DNA of 64,000 nucleotides from Acidobacteriota bacterium (lineage in GTDB: Bacteria > Acidobacteriota > Terriglobia > Terriglobales > Acidobacteriaceae). The stretch is taken from contig JABCZL010000009.1 in NCBI GenBank assembly GCA_013289685.1, forward strand, positions 239,209-303,208, read 5' to 3'. Under the pieces are notes generated by a model. The model was not told where the DNA came from. It saw only the letters and a program-made list of their open reading frames with translations, and made no database searches. Positions 1 to 7,960 of this stretch are shown piece by piece. The position numbers and the translations under genes were made by a program. How positions within the stretch are numbered: the first letter of the stretch is position 1; every line of letters starts with the position of its first letter.

Positions 1-352
1 CACCGCCTTCCTGGACGACCCAGGTGGCTGCGACGTGAACGTGACTGAGAAGTGCTGCTGCTACGTGAGTTGCGAACATGAGTTGCTTTTCCCTCCTCGG
101 AACTCTTTACTTTACTTGGACACTTTGATGCGCTCTAATGTGCCAACCGCCGGATAAGAATTTCGATTACCGGCGAGAACGCGACGTTTCTCCGCACACG
201 CAACGAAACCCGCCTGGCCATTCCGGATGCAAAAAGGGATCCGGCGGCCGTCCCCGGGCTCTGAAGCCCCTCCCGGCCACCGAAATTTAGGTGGGAAGGG
301 GAGGGCATGCACACTTCTAGGGCAATTCCGAAACCGCGCCACGCTAGGGAGT
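1..352. other. stretch without a supported gene
   Basis: I find no convincing coding region here. Short open frames exist on both strands but have no recognisable motifs. Between about 263 and 307 there is an imperfect GC-rich hairpin (CCACC paired with GGTGG, flanked by C-rich and G-rich arms) just after the end of the TonB gene on the minus strand. It could be a weak terminator, but it lacks a T-run. The first 60 bases may belong to a gene that continues outside the window. Confidence 0.4.
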
Positions 353-1093
353 CTAGCCCCCGGCGAGCGTGAAGTTCACCTGCACCTGCGTGTCGACCTC
401 GACCGGTTCTCCGTTCAGCAGGTACGGCTTGTACTTCCACTGCTTCACGGCTTCAATCGCGGCCGGAGCCAGCATCGGGTGCCCGCTGATCAACTGCAGG
501 TTCTGGATGCTGCCATCCTTGCTGATCTGGGCCTGCAGGACCACCACGCCCTGGATACGCGCCTGGCGCGCCAGCGGCGGATAGGTCGGGTTGACCTTGC
601 GGATCAGAAGTCCAGACGATACGCCCGACGACACGCGCACGCGCGTCGGAGTGGCAATCTTCGGCACGGCAACCGGCGTACTGCTGAGCACGCTGCCGAT
701 CACGCCGCCCATCGATCCGCCCGGAACGCCGCCCGGAACGCCGCCCACCACACCGGCCGAAGCCATCGACGGCGGAGGCGCCTCGTCTTCCTGAATCATT
801 TTGATCTGTTTCGGAATCTTGGTGGGTGTACGTAATTCACCGTTGACGATGTCGGTCTGAATCACCTTCACGTGCTGCACGACTGCGGCTGCGGGCGGTG
901 GAGGCGGTGGAGGTGGCGGGGGGGCCACCAGAAGGAACATCATTTGTCCCTTGGGCAAGGCTTGCGTGAAAATCAACGGGATCAGGACCATCACGCCGAT
1001 GATCATGCCCTCTATCACAAACGCGACCGCCGACGTGCGGCCCCGCTTCGTCTTCAACTTGCCGCCGGATTCGATAAGACTGTCTTCAAACAT
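353..1093 (-). CDS. energy transducer TonB family protein
   Basis: A 246-residue protein with the TonB layout: a short cytoplasmic start, one membrane segment (about residues 24-45), a ten-proline run (about 58-68), a Gly/Ser/Pro-rich periplasmic linker, and a C-terminal TonB domain (about 160-246) with the typical YPPLARQARIQG and VKQWKYKPY motifs. In the family this C-terminal domain contacts TonB-dependent outer-membrane receptors and carries energy from ExbB/ExbD. No exbB or exbD is adjacent, so its partners are elsewhere. Upstream, the 12-mer TTTCAGACCCCT occurs twice (1115-1126 and 1133-1144), possibly as a regulator site. Family assignment is firm; the substrate is unknown. Confidence 0.9.
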   Translation of the reverse strand: MFEDSLIESGGKLKTKRGRTSAVAFVIEGMIIGVMVLIPLIFTQALPKGQMMFLLVAPPPPPPPPPPAAAVVQHVKVIQTDIVNGELRTPTKIPKQIKMIQEDEAPPPSMASAGVVGGVPGGVPGGSMGGVIGSVLSSTPVAVPKIATPTRVRVSSGVSSGLLIRKVNPTYPPLARQARIQGVVVLQAQISKDGSIQNLQLISGHPMLAPAAIEAVKQWKYKPYLLNGEPVEVDTQVQVNFTLAGG

Positions 1094-1266
1094 GGTGGTT
1101 CTCCCCTAGCTGCTTTTCAGACCCCTGGGATCTTTCAGACCCCTAGGAATACTTAGACACCAGCCGCTTCCCCTTTGCTCCCGGTTTCTCGATCCGGAGC
1201 AAATCCTTCTAACTCCTTACGTAAGAAGGCCTACCACAATCGTTACCTCCGCCGCCACTGGGTAAT

Positions 1267-2469
1267 CTACCGGGCTTTACCCGGCATGGCGACCGGACGC
1301 TTGCCTTTTTCAATCCGCCAGTCCTGGTAGGCCACCAGGATCGGCGCGGCAATCGCAATCGACGAATACGTCCCGATTAAGATGCCAATCACCAGCGCGA
1401 GGCTGAATCCACGAAGCACCTCGCCGCCGAATAAAAAGAGTGCGAGTACGGTAAGGAAGGTAAGGCCCGCTGTCAAGATCGTTCTGCTCAGGGTCTGATT
1501 AATGCTCCGGTTGACGATATCCGACAGTTTCTCGCGCCGCATCAGTTTAATGTTTTCCCGGATGCGGTCAAATACCACGATCGTGTCGTTATTAGAGTAA
1601 CCAATCAGGGTCAAAATGGCCGCAATCACGGTCAAAGTGATTTCCTGATTCTTAAGAGAGAAAAACCCTACTGTGATCAGCGTATCGTGAAACACGGTTA
1701 TAACCGCGGCAACCCCGTAAATCCATTCAAACCGGAAACCCAGGTATACCAGCATCCCCAACAACGAATAAAGGGTTGCCAACCCGGCCTGGGTGCGCAA
1801 CTGGCTGCCGACCTGGGGCCCGATGATCTCGACATTGCGTACGCCAAAGTCGGAAAGGTAGAAACCATCGGAAATCGACGCCGCAACCGCAGGATCCACT
1901 CCGGCCGCGCTTTTCAACTGGTCCAGCGAGCTCAAAACCCCGCCCAGAACCTTGTCCCGATAATCGACCACTGCCTTGGCCTGTGCCGCGTATTTCTGAT
2001 CGGCATCGGCACCCAAGTGCAGCGGATCTTTTTCCATCAGGGAATTCTTGATAGTCAAAAAGCTGGCGTTATTCAGGTCGCATTCTGTGCCAGTCGGGCA
2101 GACTTTGCCCGCCGGAGCCTTAGTCTCGAGCGCCTGGATAATCTTCGACTTGCCTTCATCAAGCGCCTTCTCGCTGGTCTCGCGCACGTCCAGATCGATC
2201 AACTCCTCGTTGTCCGAAACCGCGCCCAACCGCTGAATCTTAAAATTCCGCAGGCCCGCGCGATCAATCTCGGAGCGGATCGCCTCTTCGTCGGGTGTAT
2301 GTGAGAACCTCACATATACCAGCGTTCCTCCACGGAAGTCGACGCCCCACGGGATGTGGTGCCAGAACAACATGGAAAATACGCCCGCAACGCTAAAGAT
2401 CAGCGAAAAGGCGAGAAAATACCACTTCTTGCCCAGAAAATCTATATTGGTATTGCGAAAGAACTCCAC
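1267..2469 (-). CDS. secF: protein translocase subunit SecF
   Basis: SecF (400 residues) pairs with SecD in the inner membrane and uses the proton gradient to help the SecYEG channel release exported proteins. Visible features are an N-terminal membrane segment (about 15-35), the VDFRGGT motif (43-49) shared by SecD and SecF, and a C-terminal block of five membrane segments with the conserved GYSNNDTIVVFDRIREN region. The periplasmic part between the first and second membrane segments is much longer than in E. coli SecF (323 residues in total). It lies downstream of secD after a 144-base gap that holds an AT-rich inverted repeat. Confidence 0.97.
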   Translation of the reverse strand: MEFFRNTNIDFLGKKWYFLAFSLIFSVAGVFSMLFWHHIPWGVDFRGGTLVYVRFSHTPDEEAIRSEIDRAGLRNFKIQRLGAVSDNEELIDLDVRETSEKALDEGKSKIIQALETKAPAGKVCPTGTECDLNNASFLTIKNSLMEKDPLHLGADADQKYAAQAKAVVDYRDKVLGGVLSSLDQLKSAAGVDPAVAASISDGFYLSDFGVRNVEIIGPQVGSQLRTQAGLATLYSLLGMLVYLGFRFEWIYGVAAVITVFHDTLITVGFFSLKNQEITLTVIAAILTLIGYSNNDTIVVFDRIRENIKLMRREKLSDIVNRSINQTLSRTILTAGLTFLTVLALFLFGGEVLRGFSLALVIGILIGTYSSIAIAAPILVAYQDWRIEKGKRPVAMPGKAR

Positions 2470-2516
2470 CGGTTTGTCTAGCCCCTTATCTATCTATGAC
2501 TTAGCAAAGATTTAGC

Positions 2517-2612
2517 AATTGAGTAATTTGGTAATTGTGTAATTGAAGCTTGGGCGCGCCCCGATCTCGCGGTTTCAATTTCCCAATTACCAAATTCCCC
2601 AATTTCTCAATT
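2517..2612. repeat. AT-rich imperfect inverted repeat in the secD-secF gap
   Basis: The left arm (about 2517-2549) is built of AATTG-type words and the right arm (about 2577-2612) is its approximate reverse complement. The GC-rich centre includes GGGCGCGCCC. The same AT-rich family recurs beside tyrA (45744-45841) and between tyrA and aroF (46718-46811). Confidence 0.75.
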
Positions 2613-2613
2613 C

Positions 2614-4242
2614 TTAAATGCTGAGCGCTTCTCCGCGTTGCTTCCGGCTAAGCACCCAATCGAAAATGAACCGCGACACGAACACCGCGGTAAACAGGTT
2701 CGCCAGCAAGCCAAACGTGAGCGTCGTGGCGAATCCCTTTACCGGGCCTGTACCAAAGAGGAACAAAATCAGGGCCGAAACGATAGTCGTGACGTGGGTA
2801 TCCACGATCGTAATCCAGGCATGGCTGAAGCCCTGATCCACCGCCGAGGGCGGCGTTTTGCCGTTGCGCAACTCTTCGCGAATGCGTTCGAAGATCAGCA
2901 CATTGGAATCCACGCCCATGCCGACCGTCAAAATCACGCCTGCGATTCCGGGTAAGGTAAGAGCGACGTTGACGCCCGCGATAGTGGACCATCCCAAGAA
3001 CCCTAGCAAAATAATGAGGTTCATGATCAGCGCCAGGTCGGCATTGATGCCTGCGCCGCGATAGTAGACCAGCATGAAAATCAGTACCGCCACCATGCCG
3101 ATGATAGTCGCCGTCACGCCCGAGCGAATCGACTCCGCACCCAGCGACGGACCCACGGTTTGCTCTTCAAGATACTTAATGCTGGCGGGCAGAGCGCCAG
3201 AGCGCAGGACCATCGATTGATCCTTCACTTCCTGCTCCGTGAAGCGGCCCTTGATGATCCCCGAGTCACCGATGGCCTCGTCGATGGTGGCGACGCTTTG
3301 AACTTTGTTGTCCAGAACTATGGCAAGCGGCTCCTTCACGTGTGCGGACGTGAAGGCGTAAAACTTACGTCCACCATCTCCGGTCAAGGTGAAGCTGACG
3401 TCGGGCTGACCATTTTGATCGGTGCTCGGCCGGGCGTCGCGCAGATCCTTACCGCTGACCGCAGAAACTCTTGACAGCAGGTACCACTGCGGCCCTTCCC
3501 CTTGCGGCCCAGATCCGGCTTTACCGGGCCTCAATATCGCATCTTGGGGAAGAACGCCGCCTTTGTCCTGCAGCGCGGCTTGCTCACTAGGATAGGGCCC
3601 ACCCAGCACCAGCTTGATCTCCAGCATCGCGGTGTTCTGCATGATGTCCTTCACGCGCGCAGGATCATCCACGCCCGGCAGCTGCACCAGAATCTGGTAA
3701 TCCCCGAGCCCATGTTCTTCAATGGTGGGCTCGCTTACACCCAATGCGTCAATACGGCCGCGGATGGTCTCAATCGCCTGCGTGACTGCCTTTCTCTTCA
3801 TGTCGGCGAGCATGGCCGGCTTGATCGACAAGTTCCAGGAGTTGTCCGCGCCGCTGGTGATGTCGTATTCCGGCAGCTTCTCCTGCACAATGCTCAGCAA
3901 GTCCAAGCGTGCTGCCGGCTGCACACCTTTCAGCACCAGGCGCTCAGGATTGTTCTGGGAGTCTGGTTGCGAAATGTCGGCATAGTCAATCTTCTGTTTG
4001 CGCAGCTGCTCTTTGAGAACTTCCATGGAGTCCTGCGCTACCACGTTGACCGCGTCGTTGACCTGAACCTGCAGAATCAGGTGGGTTCCGCCGCTCAAGT
4101 CGAGGCCCAGGTGAATGTGATCGCTCACCGCCGCGATCAGTCCCTGGCGGCTGAAACTCTTCGGAACTCCAAAGATCCCGAACAGAAAGAACAGCACCGT
4201 GGCCACGATGAATGCGAGCTTGTAGAGAAAATTCTTGTTCAT
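2614..4242 (-). CDS. secD: protein translocase subunit SecD
   Basis: SecD (542 residues) is the larger partner of SecF in the Sec accessory complex. It has one membrane segment at residues 8-26, the LDLSGGTHL motif (47-55), a large periplasmic domain, and a C-terminal block of five membrane segments with a GMGVDSNVLIFERIREE motif. It follows yajC closely and precedes secF on the same strand, the usual tgt-yajC-secD-secF order. Length and motifs are normal for the family. Confidence 0.97.
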   Translation of the reverse strand: MNKNFLYKLAFIVATVLFFLFGIFGVPKSFSRQGLIAAVSDHIHLGLDLSGGTHLILQVQVNDAVNVVAQDSMEVLKEQLRKQKIDYADISQPDSQNNPERLVLKGVQPAARLDLLSIVQEKLPEYDITSGADNSWNLSIKPAMLADMKRKAVTQAIETIRGRIDALGVSEPTIEEHGLGDYQILVQLPGVDDPARVKDIMQNTAMLEIKLVLGGPYPSEQAALQDKGGVLPQDAILRPGKAGSGPQGEGPQWYLLSRVSAVSGKDLRDARPSTDQNGQPDVSFTLTGDGGRKFYAFTSAHVKEPLAIVLDNKVQSVATIDEAIGDSGIIKGRFTEQEVKDQSMVLRSGALPASIKYLEEQTVGPSLGAESIRSGVTATIIGMVAVLIFMLVYYRGAGINADLALIMNLIILLGFLGWSTIAGVNVALTLPGIAGVILTVGMGVDSNVLIFERIREELRNGKTPPSAVDQGFSHAWITIVDTHVTTIVSALILFLFGTGPVKGFATTLTFGLLANLFTAVFVSRFIFDWVLSRKQRGEALSI

Positions 4243-4286
4243 GATGAAGACAATTTCCGTGCGAGCTATATTGTTATGTTGTGCTT

Positions 4287-4610
4287 CTACTTGGTCTTCG
4301 GGGTCTCTTCCTCGGGGGTGGTCACTATCGACACCGAGGCCTTGGTGACTTCCACCCGCAGATTGTCCGGCGGCACGCGCAGATGAATCGCGTCATCCTT
4401 CAGGGCAATCACCGTGCCTCGCAGGCCTCCGCTGGTCGTGACCTTGTCGCCGGTCTTGAGCTGATCGAGCATGGCCTGCCATTTTTTCTGGCGGCGCTGC
4501 TGCGGCAAAATCAGAAGAAAATAAAAAATGGCGATCATGGGCACAAACATGATCAGCAACGACAGACCGCCACCGCCCGGTGCTTGCTGCAATATGAGTA
4601 GAGCTTGCAT
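4287..4610 (-). CDS. yajC: preprotein translocase subunit YajC
   Basis: A 107-residue single-span inner-membrane protein. The membrane segment (about 17-36) is followed by the family motif PQQRRQKKWQAML and a short cytoplasmic domain containing GDKVTTSGGLRGTV, both diagnostic of YajC. YajC associates with SecD and SecF and is encoded just before them. The gap to secD is 44 bases; the gap to tgt is longer and holds no recognisable element. Confidence 0.96.
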   Translation of the reverse strand: MQALLILQQAPGGGGLSLLIMFVPMIAIFYFLLILPQQRRQKKWQAMLDQLKTGDKVTTSGGLRGTVIALKDDAIHLRVPPDNLRVEVTKASVSIVTTPEEETPKTK

Positions 4611-4757
4611 TTTATAAATGTCTGCGCGGATGTACCCGCGAAAATCCGCCCGCGCCCATTAGCGCCGCGGGAGCTGTTATTTCACCACGGGGTTTGGATC
4701 GACTTCGGCCGGGTTCCTGCTGTTTCAGGCTGAATCCGGGGAGGGTATCCGTGGAGG

Positions 4758-5963
4758 TCATGGCTTTGGTCGAGACCAGAGACCAGAAAGAAAACGGGAC
4801 TCTTCCCCAAGTGAAATAGAATGCCGCACCCGCCGCATAGTGTCAAGGTAGAAACTCAGGTTGTGGATCGTATTCAAGACCTGCGCCAGCACTTCGTTGG
4901 ATGCATAAAGGTGACGTAAATAGGCCCGCGAGTAGCGAAAACACACCCGGCACGAGCAGTTTGGGTCCAGCGGACCTGCATCCTGGGCATAGCGCGCCTG
5001 CTTGATCGACACCTTGCCTTCCGAGGTAAACAGCAGCCCGTGGCGGGCGGCCCGCGTGGGGAGGACGCAATCCATCATGTCCACGCCCAGGTTGGCGTAC
5101 TCCACAATCTCCTCGGGCGTGCCCACCCCCATCAGGTAGCGTGGCTGGCCTTTAGGGAGATGTTCCAGCGTTGATTCGACAATCTCGCGGGTCAGTTCTC
5201 GCGGTTCCCCCACGCTGAGCCCGCCAATGGCGTAGCCGGGAAACCCGATTTCGATGGTCCGCTCCGCCGATTCTTTTCTCAGCTCCCGATCCATCCCCCC
5301 CTGCACGATGCCGAAGAGGGTTTGTGTGGCACTTTCCTCGTTTTTGTCATTCCTCGCAAAGCGAGGAATCTGCTTTCGCTGGGGTCCGAGGTCCGAGGTC
5401 TGAGGTCCGCCCCATGGAAGCTCGTTCTTATGCGCCTCAAAATATCCCTTGCTGCGCGCCGCCCAGCGTGCCGTCATCTCCATCGACGCGCGCGCGCGGG
5501 CGCGATCCGCCGGATACTCCGTGCACTCGTCAAACGCCATGATAATGTCGGCGCCCAGCCCGATCTGCGCCTCCATCGCGCTTTCCGGGCTGAAAAAATG
5601 AGAAGAGCCGTCCAGGTGCGAGCGAAACGTCACGCCTTCCTCGGTAACCTTGCGCAGTTCGTTCAGGCTGAAAACCTGAAACCCGCCCGAATCGGTGAGG
5701 ATCGCCCGTTTCCAAGCCATGAACCCATGCAGCCCGCCGAGCTTTCTTACGGTGTCGACGCCGGGTCGCAGGTAAAGATGGTACGTATTAGCGAGAATGA
5801 TGTGCGCGCCCAGTTCCTCGAGAATGTCCTGGGAAATGCCTTTCACCGACGCCACGGTTCCCACCGGCATAAACACCGGCGTCTGAATCTCGCCGTGCGG
5901 TGTGAGCAGCCGCCCAAGGCGCGCGGTGCCAGCGGTCTTTTCTATATGGAATTGCAGTGCCAT
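4758..5963 (-). CDS. tgt: queuine/preQ1 tRNA-ribosyltransferase (carries a repeat-derived insert)
   Basis: Tgt exchanges guanine-34 for a queuine precursor in tRNAs with GUN anticodons. The DSGGFQVFSL and FGIVQGG motifs, the VDMMDCVLPTR region with the nucleophilic Asp, and the CSCRVCFRYSRAYLRH zinc site are all present. I start at 5963 (MALQFHIEKT), six codons inside the longest frame. Between the helix ending in SKGYFEAHKNE and FGIVQGG is an extra stretch of roughly 30 residues encoded by two intergenic-type repeats (5346-5380 and 5381-5413). Both stay in frame, so the enzyme is probably still made. The TIM-barrel family normally has only a short loop there. Confidence 0.95.
   Translation of the reverse strand: MALQFHIEKTAGTARLGRLLTPHGEIQTPVFMPVGTVASVKGISQDILEELGAHIILANTYHLYLRPGVDTVRKLGGLHGFMAWKRAILTDSGGFQVFSLNELRKVTEEGVTFRSHLDGSSHFFSPESAMEAQIGLGADIIMAFDECTEYPADRARARASMEMTARWAARSKGYFEAHKNELPWGGPQTSDLGPQRKQIPRFARNDKNEESATQTLFGIVQGGMDRELRKESAERTIEIGFPGYAIGGLSVGEPRELTREIVESTLEHLPKGQPRYLMGVGTPEEIVEYANLGVDMMDCVLPTRAARHGLLFTSEGKVSIKQARYAQDAGPLDPNCSCRVCFRYSRAYLRHLYASNEVLAQVLNTIHNLSFYLDTMRRVRHSISLGEESRFLSGLWSRPKP
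5346..5413. repeat. two repeats inside tgt
   Basis: 5346-5380 is a copy of the family beginning GTCATTCC and ending GAGGAATCTGCTTTC (here with a CTCGC/GCGAG hairpin), found between genes at several other places. 5381-5413 is a tandem of GTCCGAGGTCCGAGG-type words closed by GGGG and CCCC, related to 6598-6635. Together they encode about 22 residues of Tgt. Confidence 0.9.
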
Positions 5964-6552
5964 CGATTGCGATTGTAGCAATCACTGCTGGTGGAGGGGC
6001 GGACGCCCTCGTCCGCCCCGGCAGTGGCACACCCGCGTGCGGAGAATTGTGGCGATGCTCCCCGGACGAGGGCGTCCGGGGCTCTACGAAAAATCTGTCA
6101 CCCGGGTAGGTTAGGATTTCAGCCGCGATCTTCCCGCCGCGAATCGTGATCCGTGCCACGCTCACCGGCAACTTGAACCGCCGCGGCCCCGCGCTGCCGG
6201 GATTGAGATACAGCACTCCGTTCTTTGTCTCTTGCTTCGGGACGTGGCTGTGGCCGGAGATCACGACCTTAAATCCCGCCGCCTCAGGTTTCAGATCGAG
6301 CGCGGCCAGATCGTGCAGCACGTAGATGGAAATGGCGGCGAGTTCAACAACTTCGGTCTCCGCTAGCTTGCGGGCCCACGCTGCCCTGTCGACATTGCCG
6401 CGAATGGCAGTGACCGGCGCGACAGTTGTAAGTTTCTCGAGAATCTCCGGTCCGCCGATGTCGCCGGCGTGAATAATGTGGTCCGACCCGCGCAGCGCAT
6501 CGAGCGCTTCGGGCCGAAGCAAGCCGTGAGTGTCGGAAATAACGCCGATCAG
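5788..6552 (-). CDS. YfcE/MJ0936-type metallophosphoesterase with repeat-altered ends
   Basis: A calcineurin-like phosphoesterase of the YfcE family. It shows the first metal motif SDTHG (partly upstream of the first standard start codon), HAGDIGGP, RGNVDR, and SGHSHVPKQE followed by LNPGSAGPRR. The core is complete, but both ends are odd. No ATG or GTG precedes the essential SDTHG motif: only CTG codons (6550-6552, 6571-6573) fit before an in-frame TGA at 6577-6579, and that region is a tandem repeat of CTCAGTT units. At the C-terminus the normal stop after LTYPG is missing, and the frame runs through two palindromic repeats into the 5' part of tgt. It may use CTG, or be a decaying gene. The start is uncertain. 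Confidence 0.7.
   Translation of the reverse strand: MIGVISDTHGLLRPEALDALRGSDHIIHAGDIGGPEILEKLTTVAPVTAIRGNVDRAAWARKLAETEVVELAAISIYVLHDLAALDLKPEAAGFKVVISGHSHVPKQETKNGVLYLNPGSAGPRRFKLPVSVARITIRGGKIAAEILTYPGDRFFVEPRTPSSGEHRHNSPHAGVPLPGRTRASAPPPAVIATIAIDGTAIPYRKDRWHRAPWAAAHTARRDSDAGVYAGGNRGVGERHFPGHSRGTGRAHHSR
5996..6081. repeat. pair of GGACGCCCTCGTCC palindromes
   Basis: A palindrome at 5996-6019 (GGGGCGGACGCC and its partner arm) and a second at 6060-6081 (CCCCGGACGAGG and partner) are in opposite orientation 40 bases apart, so they can also fold on each other. They separate the core of the YfcE gene from tgt. Another copy of the core lies inside yceH at 42645-42662. Confidence 0.85.
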
Positions 6553-6559
6553 GATGGGG

Positions 6560-6635
6560 CTCTCAGTTCTCAGTTCTCAGTTCTCAGTTCTCAGTCTTGG
6601 GTCCGAGGTCTGCGGTCTGAAGTCCGAGGTCCGAC
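6560..6635. repeat. tandem CTCAGTT repeat and GTCCGAGGT words
   Basis: About five copies of the 7-base unit CTCAGTT (6562-6596) are followed by degenerate GTCCGAGGTCTG-type words (about 6600-6632). The array covers the place where the start codon of the YfcE-like gene should be. Confidence 0.85.
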
Positions 6636-6636
6636 T

Positions 6637-7026
6637 TCACTTCCCCTTCATTTTTTCAACAAACTTGCCGATGCTGACCACCGCCCGACCCACGGTTCCC
6701 CGACCAATCTCCTGCGCATCATCGCGGGCCGCAACACGCAGAATATAAAAGCGCCCGTCGAACGATTCGAGTTCGGCCTCCGCCATGATGCGCGCGCCGA
6801 TGCCGCTGGCGGCGCGATGTTCAACGTTGATCGACGTCCCCACCGTAATCTCGTCGCCTTCACAATAAGGCTGCAGCGCATGGAATGCGGCGGTCTCCAT
6901 CAGCCGGATCATGTCCGGAGTCGAATACACCGGCGGCAGTTCCGGATGGTGCGACGTGAGCGTGTGCCTGAACTCCACCGTCTCCTTCGCCTCGCCACGC
7001 GCCCCGATTGGAATGTCTTTAGCCAA
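6637..7026 (-). CDS. FlK-like hotdog thioesterase
   Basis: A 129-residue hotdog-fold protein of the fluoroacetyl-CoA thioesterase (FlK) family. Thr36, Glu44 and His70 (in YSTPDM, METAAF and NVEHRA) have the same 8- and 26-residue spacing as the FlK triad Thr42-Glu50-His76. This strongly supports thioesterase activity, although most bacterial members do not act on fluoroacetyl-CoA and the true acyl-CoA substrate is unknown. It lies alone between the phosphoesterase and the CADD-like gene on the same strand. Confidence 0.85.
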   Translation of the reverse strand: MAKDIPIGARGEAKETVEFRHTLTSHHPELPPVYSTPDMIRLMETAAFHALQPYCEGDEITVGTSINVEHRAASGIGARIMAEAELESFDGRFYILRVAARDDAQEIGRGTVGRAVVSIGKFVEKMKGK

Positions 7027-7103
7027 AACCGCTGCCTTCCAAAAAAGAAATGAGCCAATGATTTTATCGAATCACTGGCCCTTCGTCTTCGACACTCCGC
7101 TGA

Positions 7104-7808
7104 TTACGCCACGGCCATCGCCGTCCGGCGCGCCTCGATCCCATCCAGCGCCTGCCACAGCATGCGCGCCGCGATCTCAGCCGCGTCCAGAGCGGCTTCC
7201 GCGGTCTCGGGATGAGCAGCGATCCGCTTTTCCAGCTGATTGCGCCACACGCGCGAATGGTAAACATCGGCCGTCGCATGCAGAGAGAAATAGCCGCAGG
7301 TCTTGTCGTCAGCCCCGTACATCGCGCGCAGGCCGAGCTCTTTTTCCTTGGCAATGCGAGGCACCTGCGACTCGTACGTGTAGAAAGTGGCGAGCGCGTC
7401 TTCCGGCGAGCCTTCGCTGGCTACCTGATGAAAATGCTTGATCAACTGCCGAATCTCCGGCACTGGACGATGCCACTCCAGATTGCGGCTCGATCCCATG
7501 CCCTCGGCGAAGTCGAGCCAAAGGTCAGAATGCGGAACCCCGTCCCGGCCCGGACGCCCGTCCACACCCTTCTCGTCGCACATGTTGGCGAGCACCGCCC
7601 GCCGCAGATCGCCCTCCTCCAGGCGCATCCCCAGAGCCGCCAGGTAAGACGGAAACGCCTCCACGTGATGGTAGTAGTCCTGTGCGTACTCGCGCAGATC
7701 GTCGCGCGTCAACTGGCCCGCCGACCACGCCTTGTAAAACGGATGGCAGAGCAGGTCATACTTTCCGATGCGCGCGTCCAGTTGCTCAAAAAATTCCGCA
7801 GTATTCAT
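7104..7808 (-). CDS. CADD/PqqC-like iron-containing redox enzyme family protein
   Basis: A 234-residue all-helical protein of the TENA/PqqC superfamily, closest in pattern to CADD proteins, which in Chlamydia take part in para-aminobenzoate formation. Typical motifs are HPFYKAWSAGQLT, YAQDYYHHVEAFPSYL with its metal-ligand His residues, and the late FSLHATADVYHSRVW segment. The start at 7808 is chosen because GGGGG stands six bases upstream; the longer frame from 7841 adds residues not seen in the family. A role in folate/pABA supply is inference from the family. Confidence 0.85.
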   Translation of the reverse strand: MNTAEFFEQLDARIGKYDLLCHPFYKAWSAGQLTRDDLREYAQDYYHHVEAFPSYLAALGMRLEEGDLRRAVLANMCDEKGVDGRPGRDGVPHSDLWLDFAEGMGSSRNLEWHRPVPEIRQLIKHFHQVASEGSPEDALATFYTYESQVPRIAKEKELGLRAMYGADDKTCGYFSLHATADVYHSRVWRNQLEKRIAAHPETAEAALDAAEIAARMLWQALDGIEARRTAMAVA

Positions 7809-7960
7809 GATGCCCCCTGGGAGTTTTATCGGACAGCCCAATATACGGGCGAAAAGGCCAGATCAGCAAGTGATGGAGATCACATGGCCCGCCAAGTTGC
7901 TAGAATAAAAGAGGAAACGAGCACAAGGATTTTCCGGGGTTCGCTTTCAGCCGCTTTGCA

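Noticed and set aside
3502..4386. long open frame opposite secD
   Set aside because: It is a shadow of the GC-rich secD gene; composition is Arg/His/Leu-rich with no family motif.
6562..6596. CRISPR-like array
   Set aside because: The 7-base units have no spacers; it is a simple tandem repeat. No array with regular spacers is seen in the window.
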